A stretch of 64,000 nucleotides of DNA from Lasiosphaeris hirsuta (GCA_030549175.1 JAUKUA010000001.1:744001-808000); one strand, 5' to 3'. Shown: positions 51,295 through 62,795, counted from the first letter of the stretch. Numbers and translations: made by a program. The notes: a model not told the origin generated them from the letters alone.

Positions 51295-52873
51295 ATGACC
51301 CCCCCTCGTCGCTCCAGCCTCGGAATGTTGCTCCGTCGAAGCAAAAGCGGTAACCTCAAGAAGCAGCAGGCTGAAGAGCAGGAGCTCCAACGCCAGCGCG
51401 ATGCTTCTGTCTCCAAGTCACCTCCTCGCCTGCCCGTCCTCTACAACGGCGCACCATCACCTCAACTAGGGATTGGCGGCGGCGAGCATCGTCCTGATCC
51501 TCTCTCAGTTATCTCTGGCAGAGCTGACTACAACTCCAACTCTACTCCGCGCCCGTCTATCGAACCGTCCCGCTCTGTTGTCAGCGTACCTCCACTCCCC
51601 AACGGTGGTTTTGACCCCTACGCCAGCACCGGCAGCATGGCGCACCGCGGCCGATACAGCTATGCGAGTAGCGCCATCAGTACCATCAACAGCCCCCGAA
51701 GAGTCCGCAGAAGAAAGGACCCCACCCCCTTCAAGTAAGTTGGCCCATTGGACAATACTCAAGCAAACGGTGTGGCTCACTCTCTCCAGCATTCTCATTG
51801 TTGGTACCACAAATTCCGGCAAGACATCGTTTCTCGAATTCCTCAAGGAGGCCCTCGTCCTTCCCCCTAAGAAGCGGACCAAGAGCACCGTCGAGCAAGA
51901 TGAGTTCCTCCCTAAGTCGCCGCCGACTGGGAACTTCATCCCACACTATCTTGAAACCGAAATCGACAACGAACGCATCGGCTTGACACTCTGGGACTCT
52001 GAGGGATTAGAGAAGAATGTCGTCGATCTGCAGCTTCGCGAAATGTCGAGCTTCCTTGAGAGCAAGTTCGAGGAGACCTTTACCGAGGAAATGAAGGTTG
52101 TGAGATCACCTGGTGTACAGGATACCCATATCCACGCAGTCTTTCTTGTCCTTGACCCAGCCCGCCTGGACCGCAACATTTCAGCGGCCAAGGCTAGCGC
52201 CACTAATGGACATCAGAACGGCGGGAAGCACCACCCCCCAGCAAGAGTTTTGGGAGGTTTGGATGAGGACCTGGACCTCCAGGTACTCCGAACTCTGCAG
52301 GGCAAGACCACGGTGATTCCAGTCATTGCAAAGGCCGATACCATTACCACCAAACATATGAACGTGCTCAAGAAGACCGTCTGGGATAGTCTAAAGAAGG
52401 CGAACCTCGATCCACTGGAAGCTCTCGGCCTAGACGATGAGTACGAATCCCCCGATTCTAGCAGAATCGCGGAGGAGAACGAGGACGAAGACGAATTCGA
52501 GCACAGCGACACCGCGGGTGATTCGGATTTTCCCATCCAGGGGCGGGAGACTTCACCCAAGTCTAAGCGACTATCCAGCGGCTCCGTACGTCGGCACAAG
52601 GTTTCCGAGAGCGACCTTAAGGAGGGTGAAGTTCCCTATATCCCCATGTCGATCATAAGCCCCGACATTTATGAGCCTGGTGTGAAAGGCCGTCTATTCC
52701 CATGGGGCTTTGCGGATCCGTATAATGAGGATCATTGTGATTTCGTCCGCCTCAAGGACGCCGTATTCAGCGAATGGCGTGGCGAGCTGCGCGAGGCTAG
52801 CCGGGAGCAGTGGTACGAAGGCTGGAGAACGAGCCGGCTCAAGCAACGAGATGGTTCCAAGCTGCGTCGATAA
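51295..52873 (+). CDS. aspE: Septin, AspE-type, 507 aa
   Basis: This is a filament-forming GTPase-fold protein of the septin family. Exons 51295-51734 and 51790-52873 give 1,524 nt and 507 aa. The first 145 residues are a basic, Ser/Pro-rich disordered extension ending RRVRRRKDPTPF. The G1 P-loop GTTNSGKT is at residues 152-159. The G3 position reads LWDSEGLEKN instead of the usual DTPG, and G4 is AKAD (about 327-330). An acidic insert (EENEDEDEFEHSD) lies near residue 380. The septin-unique end GRLFPWGFADPYNEDHCDF and WYEGWRTSRLKQ close the protein. There is no C-terminal coiled coil. The long basic extension, degenerate G3 and lack of coiled coil fit the filamentous-fungus-specific AspE group, which is absent from budding yeast. 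Confidence 0.9.
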
Positions 52874-54554
52874 GGGCTTGTAAAAGCTTCGGAAGACCAA
52901 AACAATCACAATTTCCCTCGGCTCTGACTTGCGGTTTGCCATTATCGGGGAGAGGGCTGTGCTCTTTATCTCTCACCTACCAACGACGAGCCGAGATAAC
53001 GAACCCCACATGCCAGCGGCCGGCTAACCATACGACCACGCGCGTCGAGACACCAATTGCGCGGTTTCCTTTTTCAGTCCGGTCTTCTAGTTGGCAAACC
53101 TTCAGCTACGGAAACATCATACCCCATTTCTCGTCTTTTTTGTCTTGTTCACTTTTTTCAGTCATCCTCGTTCGGACTTCACGATGCACAAAATCGATAC
53201 CATAACGACACTTTTCTTTCTCAGCCTCGACGAGAGCCGGTATTGCGTATGGGTCGACAAGAAGTCCATCCAGTCTGGATCTCGTGTGGAGGATAGGTGC
53301 GGATTGGGCAGTTAAGTAGCCTGTGGGCCAAGATTGCCGTGGCGCTGGAAAAGTCGGGGCTGGACAAAAGACACCCATAACGCTCAACAAGCTCTTTTAT
53401 CTTCTCATGTACGATGTTTATCTCTTCATATCGGCCGGGTGCGGAATAAATACCCCCTAGCTTCTCACGCTTTCTTTCTGGCTGTTTCGCTACCTTTTTT
53501 TCTATTATCTTCTGGATCAAGAATACATATTCACCTCTGCAGAGACAAGGTGTGGACGGAGGGAGGAAGGGTGACTTCTGGTCGGCAAGACGGACAGACA
53601 GACACTGTTTGCTGCTCGTTGTGTTTTGTTTTATCTACTGTTGTATGCTAGTTTGGGGAGGACCAGGCTCTCACTTTGACTCGCTTGAGAGACAATGGTG
53701 GCCGATACATAGATTTAAGCCAAGCCTTGCTTTTATCATAGCAGGTTCGGGCTCAACAAGCAGACAACTGCGGTGCCTGGCCCGCTTGGTCCTGCCGCGG
53801 TACCAACTCTCTGGCCTCGGTGGCGGTTCCGGTCTCTTATGGTCACGAAAAGCAAATCCTAGAGACTTTTTTTCATGGTTGATAGCTTGTTTTGGGGTGA
53901 TTCAAGTGTAATGTGTAGTTGCTACCGTCTCATAGACAGAGCCTCTGAGGTAGTAGCGACTGATGCTCAGAACACGACAAGAGATAACTGGGAAGAGCGT
54001 GCACATAGTGCGCAACACAACCCCAATCGTAGTAGGCTAATTCATTGCTACTGACGCCTAAGCTAGTAGCCAAAAAAGCAACCATCCGAGGGATAATCAA
54101 AATGTATGGACGGATTCAAACAGGGCCCGTCTAACGGCTCAAATAAAAATGCCTGTTCCTGCCCTCCTCAACCTCATACCTCATTTCCCAGTAACAGCAG
54201 TATGCCTTAATTATATAGCCTCTTCCCTCCTGTTATCCTATCCAGGTTTCTAGGCTCGTAACTCCCTTCCCTCGTCAAACATCCCAGAGCCCCCCACGCC
54301 GCCACGAATGCCCACATTTCGGAGCGCTCTCAAGATTGGGTGGAAGAGAGGATACTGAATAGGAAACACCTAGTACGGCAGTTGAGCTGATTCAGTCAAA
54401 GTAGGTTAGGGATTCCAGGGGCAGGATGGCGTGATAGTGGTTTGCTTAATTATCGCTATTGCTACATGAGGGAGAGTCGCTCCCTCGGATCGGTTGGGGG
54501 GTAACCAACAGAAGCCATCGCTGCTGTTTCCGCACGCCGCACAATACCCTTCCT
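52874..54554. other. Convergent intergenic region, no gene seen
   Basis: This lies between the septin gene (plus) and the zinc-protein gene (minus). It has T-rich 3' flank sequence after the septin stop. No coding exon is recognised. Confidence 0.6.
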
Positions 54555-56052
54555 CTAAGATGTCCCATCACGCGTCCAATCCATCTCCTCCACCCGCTGC
54601 AGTTTGATTTTCATCTTCTCCTCCCACTTCTTAGCTGCGCTGTCATACGGTATCACGTGGACGCCGATGTCCTTGGCGCGGTACCGCGTCCCGGCCGCGC
54701 CCCCATTCTCCTCGGCGCCGGCGCCCGCCCGTGCGGGGAAGTAATCGAGCTGGTCGCGGTCTGTCACGACGAGCCCCAGCCGCTTGCGCGCTGGCATGTG
54801 CACGTCCTCGCGGTGTCGCTGGAAGTTGGCCTCGGCGCACGCCGCCGAGCACCACAGAGTTGGCAACTTGAGCGACGTCAGGCACTCGCGGCAGAAGACT
54901 AGCGTGCTGCTGTCGTCCGGGTGCGCCGGGGCCGGCGAGGCCGGCCGGATGCACTCTGCTTCCGAGGCGCAGGCGTGCGAGGTGGCGTGTCGGAGCTAGC
55001 GCAAGGGGTTTAGTCTGGGGCGAGGGATGGAGGGATTTGGGGGGGGGGGGGTTTACCTGGTCCCGGTGGGAGTCGTGTTCGGCGCAGCAGTAGACGGTGG
55101 GTTTGGTGTCTTGGGCTTTGTAGGCGACGAGGATGGTGCAAATGGGACAGCAGAAGAAGTCGCGCGTCGTGGGCACCTTACTGCACATGAGGCAGGGAGA
55201 AAGATCGTAGAGCTCGTCGGGCATAACTTCGGCCTGCCGCTGTTTCTCCCTGCGCGACTTTTGCAGTTCGTAGCCCGTCCGGCCCCGGAGCAGAACCTGG
55301 AGGCGCTCTTGAAGCTTCCCGATTTGCTCGCGCGAGGCGATGGTTGCTGCCCGCTCCTCGAGGACTCGCTCGATGACTGCCTCCATGGATGAGCTATCTT
55401 GAAGTAGGCTAAGGTACCTTTGAGCGTCCTCGGGTGTTAGTGCCGCCTGGTAGGCGCCCTCGGTGCTACTTGTGGTAGGGCCGGTGCTCAAGAAAGCGTC
55501 TCTCAACACCTCGGTCCTCTCGGCCGCCCCCTTGGCCGCACTCAACCGCGCCGGGACGCCGTCGAGGCCCGCACCCTTGGCTAGCAAAGGACTCTCACCG
55601 AGAAGATTTGTGATCTCGGTAGCCAGCCCTACCATCTGCATAGGCACGTCCTCGAGCTTCTCCTTGACAGCATCGCGGCGGGCCGGGTCCTCGGCCATGA
55701 AGCGCAGCAGCGACGCTTCCACATTCTCAGTGTACCAGCGGGCGCGCTCCTCCTGGATGCGGTCGTCGATGACGCGCGGGTCGAGTTGGTACTCCTTGGC
55801 GTCGGCAAACATGGTATCGAGCTCCTGGAGGAAGGCGCGGCGGCCCGAGAACCACTCGGCATCGGGCGAGTTGAGGTAGCGCGAGCGCACGGCTTCCAGA
55901 ACCATTTCATAGCACTCGGCACACTCGAGCAGGGCGGCCTTATTATTATCGCCGTGGTCGGCGGCGCATCGCTGCCGGATCTGTGTCGCCTCCTCGGCGA
56001 GCTGGGCCCCCTTGCTCTCGACAAGGGCAGATTGGAGGAGGACTTCTGTCAT
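54555..56052 (-). CDS. Uncharacterised Cys-rich putative zinc-binding (MYND-like) protein, 478 aa
   Basis: Exons 56052-55057 and 54995-54555 give 1,437 nt and 478 aa. The 61-nt intron has donor GTAAAC followed by a C13 run, and acceptor CGCTAG. The N-terminal 280 residues are helical and charged, without a known domain. Then comes a cysteine cluster: SPCLMCSKVP, FFCCPICTI, VYCCAEHDSH, and across the splice HATSHAC. A second cluster in exon 2 is VFCRECLTSLKLPTLWCSAACAEANFQ followed by HREDVH. The C-x2-C, C-x3-C and H-x4-H spacing of the second cluster resembles a MYND-type zinc finger. The C-terminus is charged. Function unknown; zinc binding is inferred from Cys/His spacing. The gene is divergent from SF3B5 with 481 bp between starts. 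Confidence 0.8.
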
Positions 56053-56533
56053 GGCGGAAATGGGGAGACGGCTATGAGATGGGCGCTTCGGGCGGTATTG
56101 TGGATATGAACATGCTTCGAGTCCCTATGAGAGAGGCTCGGCTGAGACACGAGTGTCGCTGACTACCGCTATCCACAACTTTAGCAACCTCGTAAAATTA
56201 CGGGTGAATTCCCAGGGGTAAACCCCGTTTTCTTATGAGGGATAGAATGAAAACAAATGTCTGAATTACTGATTTTGTTTACGTGTATCAGGCAGCCGAC
56301 AGAAACTTGTCTGATACATTGAACTTTCGATGTGGCGGGAGCGTGGTGAGGCGCCACTCGGTGTAGAAGACGTTTGAGCGCCACACTGAGCCAAGCGAGC
56401 CACCCACCCATTCACCTAGGTCAACGGCGCGTCGCGCTAAAATCGCATTTGACATGGACCTCAACTACAATCCTAACTTGCCTGTGGGCTGAACGCTATC
56501 ATTCACCAACATCACACATTCACACCGAGAAAC
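56053..56533. promoter_or_regulatory. Divergent promoter region, zinc-protein gene / SF3B5
   Basis: 481 bp separate the two divergent start codons. No specific element is claimed beyond the head-to-head arrangement. Confidence 0.5.
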
Positions 56534-56935
56534 ATGGTATGCCTCACCTCTCTATTCTACTGGCTAATACTAATACCACCGACACAACAGGCCGACAAAC
56601 TCCGCACCCAGCAAGAGCTCGAGCGCCTGCAGTCCAAGTACATCGGCACGGGGCACCCCGACACGACGAGCTGGGAGTGGAAGACCAACATCCACCGCGA
56701 CACGTACTCGAGCATTGTCGGTCACCCACCCCTGCTGTCGTACCTCGCGCTGGCACAGAATGAGCCCGTTGCTAAGGTCCGGGCGCAGATGATCAGGGTG
56801 AGTTCACTCGTCTGCCTTGGAGATGGTTGATGGCTGATGGGGGACGCTGGATAGAAAATGCTCCAGCCGATGGGCCCACCGCCGCCGAGAGAAGGGGAGG
56901 ACCCCATTGTGGCCGCGAGACAGGTCTTGGATTGA
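56534..56935 (+). CDS. SF3B5: Splicing factor 3b subunit 5 (SF3b10), 96 aa
   Basis: This is a small subunit of the SF3b complex in U2 snRNP, which recognises the intron branch point (yeast homologue Ysf3). Exons are 56534-56536, 56591-56797 and 56855-56935 (291 nt, 96 aa). The first coding exon is exactly the ATG: GTATGC follows at once, and the acceptor ACAACAG precedes GCCGACAAACTC. The product reads M|ADKLRTQQELERLQSKYIG and includes SWEWKTNIHRDTYSS, HPPLLSYLALAQNE and KVRAQMIRKMLQPMGPPPP. These are near-invariant in the family, and the length is normal with a short extra tail. The unspliced frame from the same ATG gives a nonsense N-terminus (MVCLTSL), so the splice is needed. Confidence 0.95.
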
Positions 56936-57297
56936 ACCTACACTGGACAAAGGAATACAAGGGGGCAGGGGAGATGTAAGTGACAGGCCGAGTGGGTTCG
57001 CATCCGGCAACAAGCATGACTTCTGATGAGTTGTTTGTACGCTGCCTAAACGGCAGGGCAGGCCTTCTGGCAAATGGATTTGCGCTGCAAACTCCAGCGG
57101 AAGGACGGCAACACTAGAAAGAGCGCAAGAAACCCGAGTCCATAGTACACAATTATACCCCAACACCAAACGTCAGCCAGTCATCCGCTCGTGTCCCTTT
57201 TCGGACAGCAGAAAATTGCTCGCAAGGTCCCAAATCGCTGTATCACACCGTTATGAAACATTCAGAGATTAGCAATGGAACCAGGAAAACGTCCCGC
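56936..57297. other. Convergent spacer, no gene seen
   Basis: 362 bp lie between the stop codons of SF3B5 (plus) and NSE3 (minus). It holds shared 3' flank sequence only. Confidence 0.6.
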
Positions 57298-58485
57298 CTA
57301 CTCCTCATCCTCCTCCTCCTCCTCCTCGGCTCTCCTCCTACGCCGACGGCGAGTACTCGGTCCCGGCTCAGACGCTTCCTGTTGCGCATCCTCTTCTCCC
57401 TCCGCAACGTCGGTCAAGACCGCCTTTCTCTCCTGGATTTTCAAGCTCACTTGCAGCTTCTTCTCCAGCTCCTCATCCGCCTCGCGTCCATATAATTTCC
57501 GCACCATGACCGCAATCGCTTCATGGTCTACCTCCACCTTACCCCGTGGCCCGACATGCCATGTGGTGGAGTCTTCATCGCCAAGCCCTTTGGACTCGAC
57601 GTTCTTGTGCAGGTAGCCCTGCTTCTGCATTCGTTGAAGCACGGCGTCGGTGCGCTCGTTCGGCGTGTTACCGTCGTTCGGATTCATAGACGGCATGTTC
57701 TCTGTCGCGTTGAGGCGCTGGAGGTGGCGTCGAAGCCGGGGCTCGCTAAGCTCGCCGCCGCTGAGCGTGACGATGGCGATAATAGTGGAGTAAAGTGCCG
57801 TGTACGAGGCTTCGCCTTCGGGGGAGGTGACTTTGGATGGGCCGACAAGGGTTGGAGTGCGGAATTCAGACGGGAGGACTGAAACGAGCATGTACGAATT
57901 GGAAGTCGGTTCTTTCTGGGTTTGGGATTTGGCAGCTGGGAGGAGGGGGTGTTAACTGGGAGGCTTGACTATGAGTGGGATGAACATACCTTTTCTTTTC
58001 TGTTCGGCCGACATGAGGGTCCTATCCTTGGCGGGAAGCTCTACCATCTCCATGCCGAACGTTGCGCGCAGCTGTTTCTGCGCACCAGCAAATACCTTCT
58101 TGAACTCTCTTCCATGACGCTCCAGTACTGCAAGGAATATAGGTTAGTATTGTAGTCTGTAGTTTAGTGGGAGACCTCGACTAGCGAACCTTTCTCCTTT
58201 ATGCCATCTCGGCGAATTGGGGTTCGTGAGAAATCGCAAGCTAGGGCGTAGCGCACAAGCTTCTTGATCAACTGGCTGGTCTCGTCCGTCTCAATACCGC
58301 CCATGCGCTCGTCGCCATCCGAGCCTGCATTTTCGGGGCTTGCCGAGCGCTGGCGCACATCTTCGTCCGATTCCTCCTGAACTGCCTGGTAGAGATAGGT
58401 ATATGTAAGCTAGGGTATCATCGCTGGGAGAGGGCGGAGGGGCAGGAGGTACCTGGCGAAGGCGGCGTTGCTGTGAGGGAGGCAT
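57298..58485 (-). CDS. NSE3: MAGE-domain protein, Nse3 subunit of the SMC5-SMC6 complex, 334 aa
   Basis: Nse3 pairs with Nse1 and Nse4 to form the kleisin-bound subcomplex of SMC5/6, acting in DNA repair and chromosome stability in the nucleus. Exons are 58485-58453, 58385-58190, 58127-57990 and 57935-57298 (1,005 nt, 334 aa). The MAGE homology begins SQLIKKLVRYALACDFSRTP, then KVLERHGREFKKVFAGAQKQ, LRATFGMEMVELPAKDR and, after an insert, YMLVSVLPSEF. Further marks are YSTIIAIVTLSGGELSEPRL for the second winged helix and GYLHKN plus TTWHVGPRGKVEV near the end. The C-terminus is an Arg7 run followed by a poly-Glu tail. The first exon codes only 11 residues. Divergent from SLS1. Confidence 0.92.
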
Positions 58486-58929
58486 CGCTTCGTTACAGTG
58501 CTGCTCCCATAAATTGCAGACAATCTGACTAATAAATGAAATTTCAAAGTCAGCAAATTCGAAGGCGTCTATTACTGCTGTGCTAGAGTTCCGCTTGAAA
58601 AGGACAGGGACGGATCATTCGAGTGGTGTTCCCGAAGACTGAAATAGCTGATGAGGAACGCTAAGCGTGAAGCGTGAAGCATGAAGCATAAAGTGTCTGT
58701 TAGGTGCAGGAACCAGCCACGAGTTGCCTGCCGGGAGCTGGGGGCAGCGTGTTCTGGGTGGGGAACAGGGGTTGATGACCCACCTAAAATCATCCTCTCG
58801 CGCCGGACGAGATTGAATTCCATTGCCTGCAAGCGGCCCAAATCGACAAAGGGGAACAGCAGGGCGTCAAAGAGAATACAGGGAATTACCACTGAGAAGA
58901 GAGAGAAAGAGGGACAGCGACTAGTCCTA
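58486..58929. promoter_or_regulatory. Divergent promoter region NSE3 / SLS1 with 7-bp tandem repeats
   Basis: 444 bp separate the two starts. At 58664-58691 four near-perfect tandem heptamers occur: AGCGTGA twice, then AGCATGA and AGCATAA. The SLS1 frame is open back to an ATG at 58681, but the presequence argues for 58930 as the start. Confidence 0.5.
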
Positions 58930-61819
58930 ATGCTGCGACGCAATGTACCAGGCGGCTTCGTTTGCCTGCGATGTCAGTTGCGATTGGGCCCAGTCCAGCG
59001 ACGGCCGTTTTCTCTGTCTGCGCCAGCCCGCGATGGCCGCCAGGCCCAGGCCATCATTGACGCGGTTGCTGGAATTCGCGGCAATCGGCCAGAGACTATC
59101 AGTCGCCCCACACCGCACCCCGACGCCATCACCCGAACACCCTCCTCCGCGTGCACGCCAGCCCCTGAAGGCCAACGGCCCGTCTCCGATGCCTTCGCCG
59201 ATCTAGTAGCAGCCGATGGGCTCTTCAAGAGGCCCGAGGGGCTGTCGAAACTTGAGGGCAGCCAAGGTCTCGACGGCTCAGAAGCGCTTAGGTCCGAGGG
59301 GATTGAGGGAGGGCGTCGAGACCACAAGGACCAGGACAATAGCGAGGGCTACAACGAGGTCGAAGGCCATGAGAAAACCCCCAAGCACCAGGCTAATGGC
59401 GCCGAAAACCGCAACGCTCACCTTATACGAAGGACACCCCACGGACCAATGGTCGCCCGGCCTCGCAATGAAACACCTCCCTCACTTACTTCTGAAATCT
59501 CAGACCAGGGCCCGGACAGGAGAGTATATCGAGCTAGGGGAAATCGCCTGATGGCACATGGCGAGGATATATCTGTGGATTCGTTGGGCAAGCCATCCGC
59601 CGCCATCGTCATGAAAGAAAAGGGGGGACCCTTCACCATATTCAACGAGATGCCCGAGCTGGATCCAGACAAAGTTCCCGAGGAAGAAACCCAGCTTGCC
59701 AGCGCCCTCGAGAGGGAGAGCCTCGGCGCATCCGACCGCGAAATCCTACTCAATATCCACGAGCTACAGCCGGAGGGATCAGGGGCCCTCACCGATGAGG
59801 ACTTCAACGCTCTCAAAGACACTCTCGCCGACGGCTTTACAAAAGTACAGCTGGCGACATACCTGGCAACCGCCCGCTCTGTCGAGGCCTTCGGAGAACA
59901 ATCGGCCGAGGCGAAAAACACAACTGACCCCCCTTGGATTATCGAGCGGCGGCCGTGGATGCCCATCGCTACTGAGGGCATCGAGCCGACCGAGGATGCC
60001 CTGCAGGGTTATGTCACCAAGCCCATGTTGCCGAAGCAAAAACTAGCCATCCGGATAATGCGCGAGTGCTGGGATGTGTCTTCGCAGTCGGTTGATGAGC
60101 TTCAGGGGTGTCTCGAGTTACGGCTTCGCGACACCGAATTCGCGCTTCTTCTCAGTACGTCCGCTTCTTCCCCAATCCCCACCACCTTCGACGCTAACCT
60201 CCGAGTTCCTAGTTGGATCGAGTAGATGGGTACAAAGTATTGCGAGAAACTACCTGGAGCCCGGAAAGCAGATTGAGTTTTTCGCCACGAGCAAAATAAT
60301 CTCCATCATGGCATCCCAACCCGTAGCCGAGGCGGTTATGAATGAGCTCAACCAGACGCTAGAGAAGGCCAAGACTGTCAGCTTCCCCGCCAATCTTATT
60401 TCTCCAAAACCCATATCGCCCGAATTGCTCGACGACGTTGGAAACATCACCAATACCCTAGTCCGGCTCGATGATTCAGGAAAGGAGATCCTCGTCACAT
60501 GGGTTAACCTGCCAGAGCCAGCCGAAGGGCTCGAGAACCTCGGCGACATTGTCTTGCGCTACCTGCTCTCGGCCTTTGTCCCGAACCCACGCGCATCCAC
60601 TGCCCTGAGGGTACTACCTAGATCCCGCTATAAGCAAGGTCGATACATTGTCAAGTACGGCTGCGAGCCCCTGCTGCCGTGGCAGCTCCGCCGAAAGAAG
60701 TGGTCAAGATACACTTGCGCAGCGCCCGCCGTGTTGGGACCTCGTCCACCGATGACAGTCTCAGCCCCCATACCGGAAGATATACTCGTCCGACCCGTTG
60801 AGATAGAGCTCCCCAAGCCCGAGCCCGAGCCGGTGAAAAGAATACCTTTCCAACCGCCGCCCCCCACTACCACTACCCCGTCTGACGCGTCGGGCTGGTC
60901 GTTGCAGCCCATCAGCCAGACGCGCGCCGTCTTCGGACACGTCCTCCACGCCCAACCGACGCCATTATCCGCCGTGCAGACCCTTAACCGCTCGCTCCCA
61001 CGCACTTTCATCCCCATCACTCCACCCCTCCAAGCCCTCGCCTTCCGATCCAACCTCCACGAAGAGGGTCTCTGGCACATGATTCTCGTCCTCCGCTTTA
61101 TGCCCGCCCCACGACAGGGCCCCTCGCCCGACGGCTCCATCCCCGACCTGACAGCCGCGGCGCCCCCACTCGAGCTGCGCCTCGAGGCAGACCACCTCGA
61201 GATTAAGCGCATCATCTCCCTCAGCGCCACCGCCGCCGCCGACGACGTCGACATTCTTTTCCCCGCTTCCCCCGTCGACGTCCGCATACAGCAAAACCTT
61301 ACCTACATGCTCCCCGGCGAGGGCATCGACATCCACGCGCCCGCCGTTCTCTCCTACCTCGAGCGCGCCGACATGCGCCCCTGGGTCGGCGCCATCGCCA
61401 CACCACCAAGCCTCGAGGGCCTGGCTCTCCCCCGCCGCCTCTTCCGGCCCATCTTCCCAGAAGAACAACAGCCGGACACCGAGAATGCCGACGATTCCAT
61501 CTCCGTCAACTATCTCTACGCCGGCATCAGCGTTCAGCGTGTCGTCACCGCTGAGTATCAAGGCTTCAAGGTCGGCTACCGCAGCAGTGAAGCGGGGCCG
61601 CGCGGTGGCAAGTCCGCCGAGCTGTTCCTCGACGCGGTGGCGGTCGACTTGCCAGCTATCGAGCGCGAGCAACACTTGGTGGAAGTGGCGCGTGAAAAGC
61701 GGCTGGCCGAGAAGCTCCGTCTCGAGAAAGAACTCGCCAACACCCTCAACGGCGAGCCCCCCAAGCCATTCAGCCCTGCCCCCGTCGTAGGCGCCAGCCC
61801 CACCCCCCAAAAACTGTGA
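58930..61819 (+). CDS. SLS1: SLS1-like mitochondrial inner-membrane-associated regulator, 943 aa
   Basis: Yeast Sls1 is a mitochondrial inner-membrane protein that links transcription by Rpo41/Mtf1 to membrane-bound translation. Exons 58930-60154 and 60213-61819 give 2,832 nt and 943 aa. The 58-nt intron has branch GCTAAC and acceptor CCTAG. Translation from 58930 starts MLRRNVPGGFVCLRC, then RRPFSLSAPARDGRQ, a classic mitochondrial presequence. An upstream in-frame ATG at 58681 would bury it, so 58930 is preferred. The conserved core includes FTKVQLATYLATARS, PWIIERRPWMPI, LPKQKLAIRIMRECW, GSSRWVQSIARNYLEPGK and, later, HMILVLRFMPAP. The protein ends in a charged KRLAEKLRLEKELAN helix and a Pro-rich tail. 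It is longer than yeast Sls1 (643 aa), mostly through a disordered N-terminal insert of about 150 residues. Confidence 0.85.
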
Positions 61820-61821
61820 TC

Positions 61822-62121
61822 ATGCCCATCGACATCAAACCCAACCCCAGCCCAGCCGAACCCGCCCCCGAGGAAAGCAAGGCCACAGAAACCGAACAGG
61901 CAGAATCCAAGCCCGACGTCAAAGCCCCAGTATGGCTTGCCAATATCTACCTGGACGCCGTCTGCAAACTCGCAGAGAGCCTGAGGGCACCCGGGCGCAA
62001 GGCCGTCGCCAAGACCGATGCTGAGGGCAATCCCCTCCCGCCCAGGCGCACGATCAAGGAAAGGAAGCCTCGGGGCCCCAAGGATTTGGACGCCGAAATA
62101 ATGAACCAGCTATTGGGGTAG
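61822..62121 (+). CDS. Small ORF 2 nt after the SLS1 stop, 99 aa, or unspliced SLS1 C-terminus
   Basis: The frame opens with ATG two bases after the SLS1 TGA, in a different phase, and ends TAG at 62121. The first 35 residues are Pro/Glu/Lys-rich. The rest (VWLANIYLDAVCKLAESL, RRTIKERKPRGPKDLD, MNQLLG) looks like real protein with one amphipathic helix. It may be an independent small gene. Alternatively it may be the true SLS1 tail: a donor GTAGGC at 61787 and an AG at 61871-61872 would splice in phase, though the acceptor is weak. No family is recognised. Confidence 0.4.
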   Translation: MPIDIKPNPSPAEPAPEESKATETEQAESKPDVKAPVWLANIYLDAVCKLAESLRAPGRKAVAKTDAEGNPLPPRRTIKERKPRGPKDLDAEIMNQLLG

Positions 62122-62795
62122 AAGCACGAAAAGTTCCCACCGCCGTCGTTGGAAATATATTGTAGCACACAGAAACTCTGTAGATTTGTACAACATGTAA
62201 TATCTTAACGTTTGTTTCTCGACCGTAAGTCTGACATGTGCTAACCAGCCACACAAAGCTTTGGGAATAGCTCAGCTGTCGGCAAGATGGCCATGGCCCT
62301 CGGGAATTAGCATGGTTCTCGAAAGGTCAGGTATTGGAAACACTATCACTGGTATTCACATCATCCGCACCCCGATCTGCCAGGGAAAGTCTATCCCTTG
62401 AGGCGAATAAAGACGATATTCTCTGGCGCACATCGCCAAATTCGTCACGTTTCGTCGTTCGGCCAATACCACGAGAGAGTACAACACCTAAGAATTACAT
62501 TCAGCGCAATCATCACCTCACGTCAAGGCATCAAGAAGGAATGTTTTTAGGGAATCCTTATTTGTGTTCACTTCTTGGAGACTCTATTTTGTACTAAAGC
62601 ACATGGTGAGAAGTTTTGATTCGCAGAAAACCCAGACCATTTCCTCTCAGATATGTGCCCCAAACAAAACAGCCCAGTGCTCATGCAAAGCAAGGAAATT
62701 TGACGGTCGTAAGATACCTGATACGATCCCATCGATGAGCTGGACCCTTCCTGGTTGCCCATACATTAAATTGTTATTGATGTAACAAGAAGCAT
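62122..62795. other. Convergent intergenic region SLS1 / TEF1, no gene seen
   Basis: This is 3' flank sequence of both genes, AT-richer near the TEF1 end. Nothing else is recognised. Confidence 0.6.

Noticed and set aside
58681..58929. In-frame N-terminal extension of SLS1 from the ATG at 58681
   Set aside because: It would place a clear mitochondrial presequence 83 residues inside the protein; the downstream ATG at 58930 is the better start.
60965..61810. 281-codon minus-strand ORF opposite SLS1
   Set aside because: Antisense shadow of a confident coding exon.
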